The notes: generated from the sequence alone by a model not told the origin. A DNA stretch of 64,000 nt from Pseudomonas sp. Tri1 (GCF_017968885.1 NZ_CP072913.1:1038001-1102000); one strand, 5' to 3'. Shown: positions 1 through 10,927, numbered from the stretch's first letter. A program made the numbers and translations.

Positions 1-510
1 GATGTGTTCGAGAACGTGGCGTTCCCCTTGCGGGTCCATACCGACCTGCCGGAAGAAATGATCCGTGACATCGTCCTGCTCAAGTTGCAGGCGGTCGGGC
101 TGCGTGGCGCCCTCGATTTGATGCCGGACGAGCTTTCCGGTGGCATGAAGCGTCGCGTCGCCCTGGCGCGGGCGATTGCCCTCGATCCGAAGATCCTCAT
201 GTATGACGAGCCTTTCGTCGGACAAGACCCGATCGCCATGGGCGTACTGGTGCGGCTGATCCGCCTGCTCAACGATGCGCTGGGCATCACCAGCATCGTG
301 GTCTCCCACGACCTGGCCGAAACGGCCAGCATCGCCGACTACATCTATGTGATCGGCGACGGCCAGGTGCTGGGGCAGGGCACGCCCCAGGAGCTGAAGG
401 ATTCGGGCAACCCGCGCATTCGCCAATTCATGAAAGGTGATCCGGACGGGCCGGTGGCGTTCCATTTTCCGGCCACGGATTACCGTACCGATCTGCTGGG
501 GAAGCGCTGA
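1..510 (+). CDS. mlaF: Phospholipid ABC transporter ATP-binding protein MlaF (5' end cut by window)
   Basis: This is the cytoplasmic ATPase of the Mla system, which moves phospholipids between the outer and inner membranes to keep the outer leaflet asymmetric. The open frame runs in from the window edge, so the N-terminus and Walker A are missing. What remains shows the ABC signature LSGGMKRR, the Walker B run ILMYDEPF followed by the D-loop, and the switch histidine in VVSHD. Its stop codon overlaps the mlaE start (TGATG), so the two are translationally coupled. The downstream order mlaE-mlaD-mlaC-mlaB fixes the identity. Confidence 0.93.
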   Translation, partial: DVFENVAFPLRVHTDLPEEMIRDIVLLKLQAVGLRGALDLMPDELSGGMKRRVALARAIALDPKILMYDEPFVGQDPIAMGVLVRLIRLLNDALGITSIVVSHDLAETASIADYIYVIGDGQVLGQGTPQELKDSGNPRIRQFMKGDPDGPVAFHFPATDYRTDLLGKR

Positions 511-1307
511 TGCGCAAGAAATCACTGATAGAAAGAATTCGCCTGTTCGGCCGTTCCGGCATCGACGTGGTAGCGATACTGGGGCGTTCCTCGCTGTTCC
601 TGATGCATGCCTTGCTGGGGCGCAACTCGACGGGCGGCAGTTTCGGCCTGCTGGTCAAGCAGTTGCATTCGGTTGGGGTGATGTCCCTGGTGATCATCGT
701 GGTCTCGGGGATCTTCATCGGCATGGTGCTGGCGCTGCAGGGCTTCAATATCTTGTCCAGCTACGGTTCGGAGCAGGCGGTCGGGCAGATGGTTGCCCTG
801 ACATTGCTGCGCGAACTCGGGCCCGTGGTGACTGCGCTGCTGTTCGCCGGGCGCGCTGGCTCGGCGCTGACGGCCGAAATCGGTAACATGAAGTCCACCG
901 AGCAGTTGTCCAGCCTGGAAATGATCGGCGTCGACCCGCTCAAATACATTATTGCCCCGCGTTTGTGGGCTGGCTTCATTTCCCTGCCGGTGCTGGCGAT
1001 CATTTTCAGCGTCGTGGGGATCTGGGGGGGCTCATGGGTGGCCGTCGACTGGCTGGGGGTCTATGACGGTTCCTACTGGTCCAACATGCAGAACAGCGTC
1101 GATTTTGTCGACGATGTGCTCAACGGTGTTATCAAAAGTGCCGTATTCGCCTTCGTGGTGACCTGGATCGCCGTGTTTCAAGGCTATGACTGTGAGCCCA
1201 CGTCAGAGGGGATCAGCCGTGCCACAACCAAGACCGTGGTGTACGCCTCGCTGGCAGTCCTGGGCCTTGACTTTATTCTGACCGCCTTGATGTTTGGAGA
1301 TTTCTGA
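510..1307 (+). CDS. mlaE: Phospholipid ABC transporter permease MlaE
   Basis: Integral inner-membrane permease of the Mla phospholipid transporter, 265 aa, the normal length for the family. It has several hydrophobic segments and the MlaE/Ycf-type permease block around [20 protein letters not shown], followed by [11 protein letters not shown]. The start overlaps the end of mlaF by one base and its stop overlaps the mlaD start by one base, so the genes form one tightly coupled operon. MlaE is expected to dimerise and to bind MlaF and MlaB in the cytoplasm and the MlaD hexamer on the periplasmic side. Confidence 0.95.
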   Translation: MRKKSLIERIRLFGRSGIDVVAILGRSSLFLMHALLGRNSTGGSFGLLVKQLHSVGVMSLVIIVVSGIFIGMVLALQGFNILSSYGSEQAVGQMVALTLLRELGPVVTALLFAGRAGSALTAEIGNMKSTEQLSSLEMIGVDPLKYIIAPRLWAGFISLPVLAIIFSVVGIWGGSWVAVDWLGVYDGSYWSNMQNSVDFVDDVLNGVIKSAVFAFVVTWIAVFQGYDCEPTSEGISRATTKTVVYASLAVLGLDFILTALMFGDF

Positions 1308-1774
1308 TGCAAAACCGCACCCTGGAAATCGGTGTCGGCCTTTTCTTGCTGGCTGGCATCCTGGCTTTGCTGCTGCTGGCCCTGCGAGTCAGTGGCCTGG
1401 CGCCGACGGCAAACACCGATACTTATAAACTTTATGCTTATTTTGACAATATCGCCGGTTTGACGGTCAGAGCTAAGGTGACCATGGCCGGTGTCACCAT
1501 CGGCAAGGTCACGGCAATCGATCTGGACCGTGACAGTTTCACTGGCCGAGTGACGCTGCAGTTGGAGAAGCGCGTGGATAACCTGCCGACTGATTCCACT
1601 GCATCTATCCTCACCGCTGGGTTGCTGGGCGAGAAATACATCGGTATCAGCGTGGGCGGGGAAGACACCCTGCTCAAGGATGGCGGGACCATCCACGACA
1701 CGCAGTCGTCGCTGGTGCTCGAGGACCTGATCGGTAAATTCCTGCTCAATACCGTTAGCAAAGACGCCAAATGA
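1307..1774 (+). CDS. mlaD: MCE-domain lipid-binding protein MlaD
   Basis: Periplasmic-facing lipid-binding subunit of the Mla transporter, 155 aa. An N-terminal membrane anchor (about residues 8-30, rich in Leu/Ala) is followed by one MCE domain beginning near YKLYAYFDNIAGL and containing the VTMAGVTIGKV motif typical of the family. The C-terminus (about residues 135-155) is the helical part that lines the hexamer pore. It overlaps mlaE by one base (TGATG) and is followed 11 bases later by mlaC. Confidence 0.95.
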   Translation: MQNRTLEIGVGLFLLAGILALLLLALRVSGLAPTANTDTYKLYAYFDNIAGLTVRAKVTMAGVTIGKVTAIDLDRDSFTGRVTLQLEKRVDNLPTDSTASILTAGLLGEKYIGISVGGEDTLLKDGGTIHDTQSSLVLEDLIGKFLLNTVSKDAK

Positions 1775-1785
1775 GGAGCTTTTGA

Positions 1786-2439
1786 ATGATCTCTATCTTG
1801 CGACGTGGCCTGTTGGTGTTGCTTGCAGCGCTGCCGCTGATGGCGAACGCCGTGGCTGCGCCTTCGGCCCACGAAATCATCCAGGACACCACGACCCGGT
1901 TGCTGGCCGATCTTGCCGCCAACAAAGAGAAGTACAAGCAGGACCCGGGCGCCTTCTATGACGCACTGAACGGTATCGTCGGCCCGGTGGTGGACGCCGA
2001 CGGCATCTCCAAGAGCATCATGACTGTCAAGTACTCGCGCAAGGCGAGCCCTGAGCAGATGACTCGCTTCCAGGAAAACTTCAAGCGCAGCCTGATGCAG
2101 TTCTATGGCAATGCCTTGCTCGAATACAACAACCAGGGCATCACCGTTTCGCCAGCCAAGGACGAAAGTGGCAACCGCACCAGCGTCGACATGCAGGTCA
2201 AGGGCAGCAATGGCGCGGTCTACCCTGTGTCCTACACACTCGAGAAAATCAACGACGAGTGGAAAGTGCGCAACGTGATCATCAACGGCATCAACATCGG
2301 CAAGTTGTTCCGTGATCAGTTCGCTGACGCGATGCAGCGCAATGGCAACGACCTGAACAAGACCATCGATGGTTGGGCCGGTGAAGTCGCCAAGGCCAAG
2401 GAAGTGACCGAAGAAGCCAAAGAGAAGCAGGCACAATGA
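1786..2439 (+). CDS. mlaC: Periplasmic phospholipid-binding protein MlaC
   Basis: Soluble periplasmic carrier that shuttles phospholipid between the outer-membrane MlaA complex and inner-membrane MlaFEDB. The 217 aa product starts with a Sec signal peptide (positive MISILRRG, hydrophobic core, likely cleavage near residues 22-25 in NAVAAP), followed by the MlaC/Tol-Ttg2D family fold, with conserved stretches such as YSRKASPEQMTRFQENF and DEWKVRNVIINGIN. A good Shine-Dalgarno (GAGG) lies just before the ATG. Its stop overlaps the next start in an ATGA. Confidence 0.95.
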   Translation: MISILRRGLLVLLAALPLMANAVAAPSAHEIIQDTTTRLLADLAANKEKYKQDPGAFYDALNGIVGPVVDADGISKSIMTVKYSRKASPEQMTRFQENFKRSLMQFYGNALLEYNNQGITVSPAKDESGNRTSVDMQVKGSNGAVYPVSYTLEKINDEWKVRNVIINGINIGKLFRDQFADAMQRNGNDLNKTIDGWAGEVAKAKEVTEEAKEKQAQ

Positions 2440-2753
2440 TTGAGTCGGTGAGTGAGTCGGCCGTTCGTCTGAGTGAGGCCGGTGAGCTGATGCTCAGTGG
2501 CGTGCTGGACTACCGCACCGGCCCGGCCTTGCGCAAGCAGGGCCAGGCGCTGATCAAGTCCTCCAGGAGTGCCGAGCTGGTCATTGATTGCTCGGGCGTA
2601 GAAAAGTCCAGTAGTGTCGGCTTGTCGCTGCTGCTGTGCTTCATGCGCGACGCCAAGGCTGCCGGTAAAACGTGGAGCATCCGAGGGATGCCCGAAGACA
2701 TGCGCGAGATAGCCCAGGTCAGTGAACTGACCGAGCTGCTGGCGCACCCCTGA
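2436..2753 (+). CDS. mlaB: STAS-domain protein MlaB
   Basis: Small cytoplasmic STAS-domain subunit, 105 aa, that binds MlaF and supports assembly and activity of the Mla ATPase. The STAS core is seen in ELVIDCSGVEKSSSVGLSLL, where other STAS proteins carry the conserved Ser/Asp region. It overlaps mlaC by four bases (ATGA) and is the last gene of the operon, which ends at the terminator immediately downstream. Confidence 0.9.
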   Translation: MIESVSESAVRLSEAGELMLSGVLDYRTGPALRKQGQALIKSSRSAELVIDCSGVEKSSSVGLSLLLCFMRDAKAAGKTWSIRGMPEDMREIAQVSELTELLAHP

Positions 2754-2765
2754 CCCACATCATTG

Positions 2766-2822
2766 AAAAAGCCCCCCGTCAGAGTCCTGCTTCGCGGGGT
2801 TCGCAGGCGCGGGGCTTTTTTG
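2766..2822 (+). terminator. Rho-independent terminator after mlaB
   Basis: AAAAAGCCCC pairs with GGGGCTTTTT and ends in a T-run. A second smaller hairpin (CCTGC/GCAGG) lies inside the loop. It separates the mla operon from ibaG-murA. Confidence 0.75.
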
Positions 2823-2867
2823 TATGATGTGCGACCCGTGCGCACAGGGCGCCGATAGAGGTTGAGC

Positions 2868-4395
<1,528 letters not shown>

Positions 4396-4439
4396 TCCCG
4401 GCTGCATGGCACAAGGATGTGCCGGTTGAATAGTTTCAA

Positions 4440-4463
4440 ATCGAGGGTGTTTGCACCCTCGAT
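4440..4463 (+). terminator. Perfect hairpin between murA and hisG
   Basis: ATCGAGGGTG, a four-base TTTG loop and CACCCTCGAT form a perfect 10-bp stem 45 bases after the murA stop. There is no T-run after it, so it may be a weak terminator, an RNA-stabilising 3' end or a leader element for hisG. Confidence 0.4.
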
Positions 4464-4522
4464 GTGTGTCCGGCGCCGCTTGCGACCGGGCATGAGTACC
4501 TTGATAAGGACTGACGTTTCCC

Positions 4523-5158
4523 ATGTTGACCATCGCACTGTCCAAGGGCCGCATCCTTGACGACACCCTGCCGCTTCTGGCTGAAGCGGGCATCGTGCCG
4601 ACCGAGAATCCGGACAAGAGCCGCAAGCTGATCATCCCCACGACCCAGGCCGATGTGCGCTTGTTGATCGTGCGTGCCACCGATGTGCCGACTTACGTGG
4701 AACATGGCGCCGCCGACCTGGGCGTTGCCGGTAAAGACGTGCTGATGGAATACGGCGGCCAGGGCCTGTACGAGCCCCTGGACCTGAAAATCGCCCGCTG
4801 CAAGCTGATGACCGCCGGTAAAGTCGGCGCGCCAGAGCCCAAGGGCCGTTTGCGCGTGGCGACCAAGTTCGTCAACATTGCCAAGCGTTATTACGCCGAG
4901 CAGGGTCGTCAGGTCGATATCATCAAGTTGTACGGTTCGATGGAGCTGGCGCCGCTGATCGGCCTGGCAGACAAGATCATCGACGTGGTCGACACCGGCA
5001 ACACCCTGCGGGCCAATGGCCTGGAACCCCAGGACTTCATCGCCGACATCACCTCCCGGCTGATCGTCAACAAGGCATCGATGAAAATGCAGCACGCCCG
5101 TATCCAGGCTCTGATCGATACCCTGCGCAAGGCAGTGGAATCGCGACACCGCGGCTGA
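4523..5158 (+). CDS. hisG: ATP phosphoribosyltransferase, short form HisG
   Basis: Catalyses the first step of histidine biosynthesis, ATP + PRPP to phosphoribosyl-ATP. At 211 aa this is the short form, lacking the C-terminal regulatory domain, so it should need the HisZ subunit, which is not in this window. Family landmarks include [18 protein letters not shown] at the start and the PRPP-binding region [16 protein letters not shown]. The murA-hisG-hisD-hisC order is typical of Pseudomonas. A purine-rich AAGGA stretch precedes the ATG at a rather long spacing. Confidence 0.96.
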   Translation: MLTIALSKGRILDDTLPLLAEAGIVPTENPDKSRKLIIPTTQADVRLLIVRATDVPTYVEHGAADLGVAGKDVLMEYGGQGLYEPLDLKIARCKLMTAGKVGAPEPKGRLRVATKFVNIAKRYYAEQGRQVDIIKLYGSMELAPLIGLADKIIDVVDTGNTLRANGLEPQDFIADITSRLIVNKASMKMQHARIQALIDTLRKAVESRHRG

Positions 5159-5281
5159 TTCACCTGCGCGACCTTGAGTCGCGCCCGTCTATCCGTGTCA
5201 TAGCCAATTTTCTCAGGTGCCCACGCGAATGGACTGGTAGCTTAGGGCGCCTGAGCATTTGCCATTAATGAGGCCCTCGCT

Positions 5282-6625
5282 ATGACCGCTCCCACTTCGA
5301 TTCGCCGACTCAACGCTGCCGACCCGGATTTTGCACATCATCTGGATCATCTGCTGAGCTGGGAAAGTGTGTCTGACGACTCGGTCAATCAGCGGGTGCT
5401 GGACATCATCAAGGCCGTGCGCGAGCGTGGCGATGAAGCATTGGTGGAGTTCACCCAGAAATTCGACGGCCTGCAAGTGGCGTCCATGGCCGACCTGATC
5501 CTGCCGCGCGAGCGCCTGGAACTGGCTCTGACCCGGATCACCGTAGCCCAACGCGAAGCCCTGGAAAAAGCCGCATCGCGGGTACGCGACTATCACGAAA
5601 GACAGAAACAGGACTCCTGGAGCTACACCGAAGCCGACGGCACGGTGCTGGGCCAGAAGGTCACGCCGCTGGATCGCGCCGGCTTGTACGTGCCAGGTGG
5701 CAAGGCGTCCTATCCGTCCTCGGTGCTGATGAACGCGATCCCGGCCAAGGTCGCTGGCGTGACCGAAGTGGTCATGGTCGTTCCGACTCCGCGCGGTGAA
5801 ATCAACGAACTGGTGCTGGCCGCCGCCTGCATCGCTGGTGTGGACCGGGTGTTCACCATCGGCGGCGCCCAGGCTGTTGCCGCGCTGGCCTATGGCACCG
5901 AGAGCGTGCCGAGGGTCGACAAAGTGGTCGGGCCGGGCAACATCTATGTCGCCACCGCCAAGCGCCACGTGTTCGGCCAGGTAGGCATCGACATGATTGC
6001 CGGCCCGTCGGAAATCCTTGTGGTGTGTGACGGGCAGACCGATCCGGACTGGATCGCCATGGACCTGTTTTCCCAGGCCGAGCACGACGAAGATGCCCAG
6101 GCGATCCTGGTCAGCCCGGACGCCGAGTTCCTCGACAAGGTGGCCGCCAGCATCGATAAGCTGCTGCCGACCATGGATCGCGCCGAGATCATCAACACCT
6201 CGATCAACGGCCGTGGAGCGTTGATCAAGGTCGAGAACATGGAGCAGGCCATCGAGGTTGCCAACCGCATTGCGCCGGAACACTTGGAACTGTCGGTTGC
6301 CGACCCACAGGCCTGGTTGCCGCAGATCCGCCACGCCGGTGCGATCTTCATGGGCCGCCACACCAGCGAAGCCTTGGGCGACTACTGTGCCGGCCCGAAT
6401 CACGTGTTGCCGACGTCCGGCACCGCGCGTTTCTCGTCGCCGCTGGGGGTGTATGACTTCCAGAAACGTTCGTCGATCATCTTCTGCTCCGAGCAGGGCG
6501 CGTCCGAACTGGGCAAGACCGCTTCGGTGCTGGCCCGTGGCGAATCGCTGAGCGCCCACGCTCGCAGCGCCGAATACCGCATTCTTGATGAGCGCTTCAT
6601 TGACGAGCAGGGGAAATTGAAATGA
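5282..6625 (+). CDS. hisD: Histidinol dehydrogenase HisD
   Basis: Zinc- and NAD-dependent enzyme catalysing the last two oxidations of histidine synthesis, L-histidinol to L-histidine. The 447 aa length fits the family. Visible landmarks are the NAD-binding region [15 protein letters not shown], the signature [15 protein letters not shown], the zinc-ligand region SQAEHDEDA and the catalytic block [20 protein letters not shown] 123-base gap separates it from hisG and contains an imperfect dyad (TCAGGTGCCC and GGGCGCCTGA), possibly a local promoter or control region. The stop overlaps the hisC start in an ATGA. Confidence 0.97.
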   Translation: MTAPTSIRRLNAADPDFAHHLDHLLSWESVSDDSVNQRVLDIIKAVRERGDEALVEFTQKFDGLQVASMADLILPRERLELALTRITVAQREALEKAASRVRDYHERQKQDSWSYTEADGTVLGQKVTPLDRAGLYVPGGKASYPSSVLMNAIPAKVAGVTEVVMVVPTPRGEINELVLAAACIAGVDRVFTIGGAQAVAALAYGTESVPRVDKVVGPGNIYVATAKRHVFGQVGIDMIAGPSEILVVCDGQTDPDWIAMDLFSQAEHDEDAQAILVSPDAEFLDKVAASIDKLLPTMDRAEIINTSINGRGALIKVENMEQAIEVANRIAPEHLELSVADPQAWLPQIRHAGAIFMGRHTSEALGDYCAGPNHVLPTSGTARFSSPLGVYDFQKRSSIIFCSEQGASELGKTASVLARGESLSAHARSAEYRILDERFIDEQGKLK

Positions 6626-7674
6626 GTAAATTCTGGAGCCCGTTCGTCAAGAACCTGGTGCCCTACGTGCCAGGTGAACAGCCGAAGTTGACCCGCCTGG
6701 TCAAGCTCAATACCAACGAGAACCCCTACGGGCCATCGCCCAAGGCGTTGGCGGCGATGCAGACCGAGCTGAATGACAACCTGCGCCTGTACCCGGACCC
6801 CAACAGCGACCTGCTGAAAAACGCCGTGGCCCGCTATTACGGCGTGCAGAACAACCAGGTGTTCCTGGGCAACGGTTCGGATGAAGTGTTGGCGCACATT
6901 TTTCACGGATTGTTGCAACACGACCAGCCGTTACTGTTCCCGGACATCAGCTACAGCTTTTATCCGGTGTATTGCGGGCTGTACGGCATTGAGTTCGATG
7001 CGGTGCCGTTGGACGCGCAGTTCCGGATCGACCCGGCGGACTACGCCAAGCCGAACGGCGGGATCATCTTCCCCAACCCGAACGCCCCCACCGGCTGCCT
7101 GCTGGCGCTGGAGGCGGTGGAGCAGATACTCAAGGCCAACCCGGATTCGGTGGTGGTGGTCGATGAAGCCTATATCGACTTCGGCGGCGAGACGGCCATC
7201 AGCCTGGTGGACCGTTATCCGAACCTGCTGGTGACCCAGACGTTGTCCAAGTCCCGCTCACTGGCGGGGCTGCGGGTGGGCCTGGCGGTGGGGCATCCGG
7301 ATTTGATCGAAGCGCTGGAGCGGATCAAGAACAGCTTCAACTCCTACCCGCTGGATCGCCTGGCGAATGTCGGCGGTGCCGCTGCGTTCGACGACCGCGA
7401 GCACTTCGACCGGACCTGCCGGTTGGTCATCGAGCACCGTGAATGGGTCGTGGCGCAGTTGCAGGCCAAGGGCTTCGAAGTGCTGCCCTCGGCCGCCAAC
7501 TTCATCTTCGCCCGCCACCCCCGGCACGATGCGGCAGGGTTGGCGGCCAAATTGCGCGAGCAAGGGGTCATCGTGCGGCACTTCAAGCAGGAGCGGATCG
7601 CCCAGTTCCTGCGAATCAGTATTGGCACGCCGGAGCAGAACCAGGCGCTGATCGAAGCCCTCGGCGAGCTCTGA
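6622..7674 (+). CDS. hisC: Histidinol-phosphate aminotransferase HisC
   Basis: PLP-dependent class I/II aminotransferase converting imidazole-acetol phosphate to histidinol phosphate. The 350 aa product has the substrate-phosphate region [11 protein letters not shown], the PLP-ring aspartate region [10 protein letters not shown] and the PLP lysine at about residue 210 in [14 protein letters not shown]. It overlaps hisD by four bases and is translationally coupled to it. Members of this family can also act on aromatic amino acids, but the position fixes HisC as the best call. Confidence 0.95.
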   Translation: MSKFWSPFVKNLVPYVPGEQPKLTRLVKLNTNENPYGPSPKALAAMQTELNDNLRLYPDPNSDLLKNAVARYYGVQNNQVFLGNGSDEVLAHIFHGLLQHDQPLLFPDISYSFYPVYCGLYGIEFDAVPLDAQFRIDPADYAKPNGGIIFPNPNAPTGCLLALEAVEQILKANPDSVVVVDEAYIDFGGETAISLVDRYPNLLVTQTLSKSRSLAGLRVGLAVGHPDLIEALERIKNSFNSYPLDRLANVGGAAAFDDREHFDRTCRLVIEHREWVVAQLQAKGFEVLPSAANFIFARHPRHDAAGLAAKLREQGVIVRHFKQERIAQFLRISIGTPEQNQALIEALGEL

Positions 7675-7689
7675 AACCACCGCTGAACC

Positions 7690-7778
7690 TGTGGGCGCGG
7701 GCTTGCTCGCGAAAGCGAAGTGTCAGTCACTTTGATGTTGGTTGATCTGACGTCTTCGCGAGCAAGCCCGCTCCCACA
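7690..7778. repeat. REP doublet (REPIN), GCTTGCTCGCG family
   Basis: Two inverted copies of the Pseudomonas REP core (TGTGGG...GGCTTGCTCGCGAA and TTCGCGAGCAAGCCCGCTCCCACA) flank about 35 unique bases. It lies directly after hisC. Confidence 0.9.
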
Positions 7779-7824
7779 TTTGTTTTGGGGCGTTCACGAG
7801 ATTGGCGTTTCACCGCAAATCCCT

Positions 7825-7914
7825 TGTGGGAGCGAGCTTGCTCGCGATGGCATACTTTCAGTCGACTTCAGTGCTGGCTGATCCACCGCAATCGCGAGCA
7901 AGCTCGCTCCCACA
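7825..7914. repeat. REP doublet (REPIN), GCTTGCTCGCG family
   Basis: Second inverted pair only 46 bases from the previous one, with TGTGGGAGCGAGCTTGCTCG on the left and its inverse on the right. The two REPINs together fill the hisC/DUF4198 convergent gap. Confidence 0.9.
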
Positions 7915-7925
7915 GGTTTTGCGCC

Positions 7926-8645
7926 TTACTCGTGATGCGGCTCACCCAGGAATGTCAGCGAAGTAAACACCCCCCGCGTCGCCACGTCCTTATTGTCCTT
8001 GAGCGCCATTTCCATCTGCGCGGCAATTACATTCAAACCCTCATTACGTACCAGCACCTTGGCCCGCCCTTCAGCGTCGGTTTCAGTCGACACGGTGTTC
8101 GGCGCGCTGCGGTAGTCGCCCACCAACTTCACCCCAGCCGCCGGTTTACCGTCGAGCAGCACCCGTACCGGCAATGATTGGCCTGGGCCTATGGTCAGTG
8201 GGTCGACTTCCGGCAGGATCAGGAACTTGACCTGATCGAGTTTTGGCAGCTTCGCCCCCGGCTCATAGATCGCCAGGCTGTATTTGAAGGTATGGGTCGA
8301 TTCAATCGCGCCGGGCACCTTGCTGCGGCCTTCGTTGATCCACTTTTTGTCGGCGGTCTGCGACCACATGCCGTTGTCCAATGCCACCGCCATGACTGCC
8401 GGCGGCTTGAGGGGGTGCAGGCGTGCGTGGTCGGGCAGGCGCTCCACGGTCACCGGGATCATTTTGCCGTCTAAGTCATAGGCCCAGGCGCCATTGATTT
8501 TCTGCGCCTTGAACGCATTGTCCTCGGCACCGTGGCCGTAGATCACTTCGATGTTGCCGCGCCGTTGTTCGGTCCACAGGCCATGGGCTGAAGCTTGTGT
8601 GGCCAGGAGCAGGCCAAGCAGGGCGAAGGTCTTGGGGTATTTCAT
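7926..8645 (-). CDS. DUF4198 periplasmic protein
   Basis: A 239 aa secreted protein of the DUF4198 (GH25-like/NikM-associated) family, often found beside TonB receptors or nickel/cobalt uptake genes. A signal peptide is clear (MKYPKTFALLGLLLATQASA, cleavage before HGLW). The mature N-terminal histidine after cleavage and several His residues (HGLW, GHGAED, terminal HHE) could bind metal. It lies 13 bases downstream of the TonB-dependent receptor gene on the same strand, so the two form an operon. A role in metal or metallophore uptake is inferred from that pairing; the substrate is not known from sequence. Confidence 0.75.
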   Translation of the reverse strand: MKYPKTFALLGLLLATQASAHGLWTEQRRGNIEVIYGHGAEDNAFKAQKINGAWAYDLDGKMIPVTVERLPDHARLHPLKPPAVMAVALDNGMWSQTADKKWINEGRSKVPGAIESTHTFKYSLAIYEPGAKLPKLDQVKFLILPEVDPLTIGPGQSLPVRVLLDGKPAAGVKLVGDYRSAPNTVSTETDAEGRAKVLVRNEGLNVIAAQMEMALKDNKDVATRGVFTSLTFLGEPHHE

Positions 8646-8658
8646 GCAGATTTTCCTT

Positions 8659-10761
8659 TTACAGATCGAGGGTGAGGCTGACGGTAAAGTTGCGCGGCTC
8701 GCCGGGGGTAACCCAATAGTTGCTGTAGGAGCGCTCGTAGTATTTTTCGTCGAGGACGTTGTTCAGGTTCAGGCCTACGGTGACGTTGTCGCTGGCCTTG
8801 TAATGGGCCAGCAGATCCACGGTGTGGTAGGCCGGCAGTTCGAAATCCTTGCCGGCTTCGCCCGAGCGATCTCCGACATACGTGAACGCCGCGCCGACAT
8901 CCGAGCCGCGCAGGTGTCCGTCCTGGAATTCGTAGACGCCGAGCAGGCTGCCGCTGTGCTTGGCGACGCCGAGGATCCGGCTGCCTGTGGGAATGGTTTC
9001 GTCACCCTCGGTCACTTCTGCGTTGATGTAGGCGAAGGCGCCGATCACCCGAATGGCGTCGGTCAGTTGCCCAGTCACTTGCCAATCGAAACCCTGGCTG
9101 CGCGCCTTGCCCATGGCGCGGTTGGTATTGGTGGCCGGGTCCAGCGCCAGGACGTTTTCCTTCTCGATATGGAACGCTGCCAGGGTGGTACTCAAGCGAT
9201 CGTCGAACAGCTCGCTTTTGATTCCGACTTCATAGCCGACGCCTTCTTCCGGGTCGAAGGATTTACCGCCGGCATCCAAGCCGTTGTTGGGCTTGAACGA
9301 GGTGGAGGCGTTGGCGAACAGTCCGAGCGTGGGTGTCAGTTGATACAGCAGGCCGGCCCGTTGTGTGACGGCGTCATGACGCTGGCGGCTGGTGAGCTGC
9401 GTGGTCTGGTCGTCGATGCTCTGCTCGAAATGCTCATAACGCACGCCGATCATCCCCCGCAGTTTGTCGGTGAAGACGATCTGGTCCTGGAGGTTCAGGG
9501 CACGGCTTTGCACACGCTCGAAAAAGTCTGTGCCGGAGCGCGTGCCGTTGGGTTTCGGCTGGCCGTAGACCGGCTGATAGATATCGATGGGATAAGCGCC
9601 GGCGATGGTGGTCACGCGCTCGTTCTTGCGGTAGTCCTCGTATTCAGTGCCGATCAACAACTCATGCTGCCAGGGGCCGAGGTCAAACAGCCCACGCAAC
9701 TCCAGTTGGGTGATGCTGTCGTGCCAATTGTTGTCGCGCTCGCGGTAACGGCGGTTCACCGTGTGGCCGTCGGCGTTCAGCGGGCGCGCCTCGGAAGCGA
9801 AGCCCCAGAGTTCGCCCTGCTTGTAATGGCTGGCCAGGCGCAGTTGCCAGGCGTCGCTGAGCTGATGTTCGAGGGCGGCCTGGAGCAGGTTGTTGTGATT
9901 GTCGATGTCGCCGTCGTTGGGTTCGCCCAAAAAGGTCGAGCGGGAAACGCCGCTCCAGCGGTTGTTCGGTGCGACGATGCCGCGGTCGAACGTCGAGCTG
10001 TGGCGCACGATTTCGCTTTCCACCAACAGACGCGTGTCAGGGCTCAGTTGCCAACTGATGGACGGGGCTACGAATAAGCGCTTGCTGTCGACGTGATCGC
10101 GAAAGCTGTGATTGTCCTCGACCGCCAGGTTGACTCGCGACAACAGGTTGCCTTCGGTGTCCAGTGGCGTGTTGACGTCCAGCGCGGTGCGGTAGCGATC
10201 CCAGCTGCCGGCGCTGGTTTGCAGGGTGGTGAAGGCTTCGGGCTGGGGTTTCTTGGTGACAATGTTCACCGTGCCGCCCGGATCGCCGCGTCCATACAGG
10301 CTGGCGGCCGGCCCCTTCAGCACTTCAATGCGTTCGATGTTGGCCGCGTCCGGCGTGCTCGGATAGCCGCGGTTTGCACTGAAACCGTCCTTGTAGAACT
10401 CCGAAGTCGTGAAGCCGCGCACGCTGTATTCGTAGAGCGTCAGGCCGCCGAAGTTGTTTTGTTTCGACACGCCACCGGCGTATTCCAGCGCCCGTTCGAC
10501 GTTGGTGCTGCCCAGGTCCTTGAGGACGCTGGCGGGAATCACGCTGATCGATTGCGGGATATCGCGCAGGGCGGTGTCGGTTTTGGTGGCGCTGGCCGAG
10601 CGGGTAGCGCGGTAGCCCATTACGGGGCCGGTGGGCGATTCGTACTCGGACGTGACGCTGATGGCGTCCAGCTCCAGTGGTTGGGATTCTTCGGCGTAGA
10701 CGGGATCGCCCAGCAGGCCGAGGGCCAGGCTGGCGAGAGACATCCGTTTCAGAGATGACAT
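8659..10761 (-). CDS. TonB-dependent siderophore-type receptor
   Basis: Outer-membrane receptor of 700 aa. A signal peptide is followed by the plug domain (about residues 60-170, with DTALRDIPQSISVIPASVL, VLKGPAASLYGRGDPGGTVN and NIVTKKP) and a 22-strand barrel ending in the typical aromatic C-terminus NFTVSLTLDL. The plug motifs match the ferric-siderophore receptor subfamily. I chose the ATG start; a TTG five codons upstream also opens the frame but lies inside an AT-rich palindrome. No FecR/FecI-type N-terminal signalling extension is visible. The upstream region holds a possible Fur site and a separate dyad. The DUF4198 gene follows in the same operon. Confidence 0.88.
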   Translation of the reverse strand: MSSLKRMSLASLALGLLGDPVYAEESQPLELDAISVTSEYESPTGPVMGYRATRSASATKTDTALRDIPQSISVIPASVLKDLGSTNVERALEYAGGVSKQNNFGGLTLYEYSVRGFTTSEFYKDGFSANRGYPSTPDAANIERIEVLKGPAASLYGRGDPGGTVNIVTKKPQPEAFTTLQTSAGSWDRYRTALDVNTPLDTEGNLLSRVNLAVEDNHSFRDHVDSKRLFVAPSISWQLSPDTRLLVESEIVRHSSTFDRGIVAPNNRWSGVSRSTFLGEPNDGDIDNHNNLLQAALEHQLSDAWQLRLASHYKQGELWGFASEARPLNADGHTVNRRYRERDNNWHDSITQLELRGLFDLGPWQHELLIGTEYEDYRKNERVTTIAGAYPIDIYQPVYGQPKPNGTRSGTDFFERVQSRALNLQDQIVFTDKLRGMIGVRYEHFEQSIDDQTTQLTSRQRHDAVTQRAGLLYQLTPTLGLFANASTSFKPNNGLDAGGKSFDPEEGVGYEVGIKSELFDDRLSTTLAAFHIEKENVLALDPATNTNRAMGKARSQGFDWQVTGQLTDAIRVIGAFAYINAEVTEGDETIPTGSRILGVAKHSGSLLGVYEFQDGHLRGSDVGAAFTYVGDRSGEAGKDFELPAYHTVDLLAHYKASDNVTVGLNLNNVLDEKYYERSYSNYWVTPGEPRNFTVSLTLDL

Positions 10762-10767
10762 GTTATG

Positions 10768-10794
10768 TTGTTCCAAATCTTATATTTGAAACAA
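10768..10794 (-). promoter_or_regulatory. AT-rich dyad at the receptor promoter
   Basis: TTGTTCCAAAT and ATTTGAAACAA are inverted with one mismatch around a five-base centre, immediately upstream of the receptor ATG. The position suits an operator or a leader structure. Confidence 0.45.
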
Positions 10795-10803
10795 TATAAC
10801 ACT

Positions 10804-10822
10804 ACTAATGAGAATTTATGCT
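10804..10822 (-). promoter_or_regulatory. Possible Fur box upstream of TonB receptor
   Basis: The stretch containing TAATGAGAAT matches one arm of the Fur consensus well; by eye about 11 of 19 positions agree. It lies about 45 bases before the receptor start, a sensible place for iron control. Confidence 0.4.
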
Positions 10823-10927
10823 ATTTCTGAGTTGCAGAAAAAGTAGAGCCAGGCGCTGTTTTTGTGGCGAGGGGAGCAAGCGCTCATGGAACAAATCACA
10901 ACCCTGTGATTTTTAAGGCTGGAAATC

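Noticed and set aside
2862..2867. TTG codon two codons before the ibaG ATG as a start
   Set aside because: The AGAGG ribosome site has good spacing to the ATG, and family members begin at the ATG.
5213..5254. TCAGGTGCCC/GGGCGCCTGA dyad before hisD as an attenuator
   Set aside because: The loop is 22 bases, there is no T-run and no His-rich leader peptide, so a his attenuator is not supported.
7690..7914. Regularly spaced inverted repeats that could suggest a CRISPR array
   Set aside because: Copies are inverted, not direct, are only two pairs, and match the dispersed Pseudomonas REP core seen throughout the window.
8551..10077. A 508-codon plus-strand frame opposite the TonB receptor
   Set aside because: Composition and lack of motifs mark it as a shadow of the receptor gene.
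10762..10776. TTG start adding five residues to the TonB receptor
   Set aside because: It lies inside the palindrome and the signal peptide is complete from the ATG.
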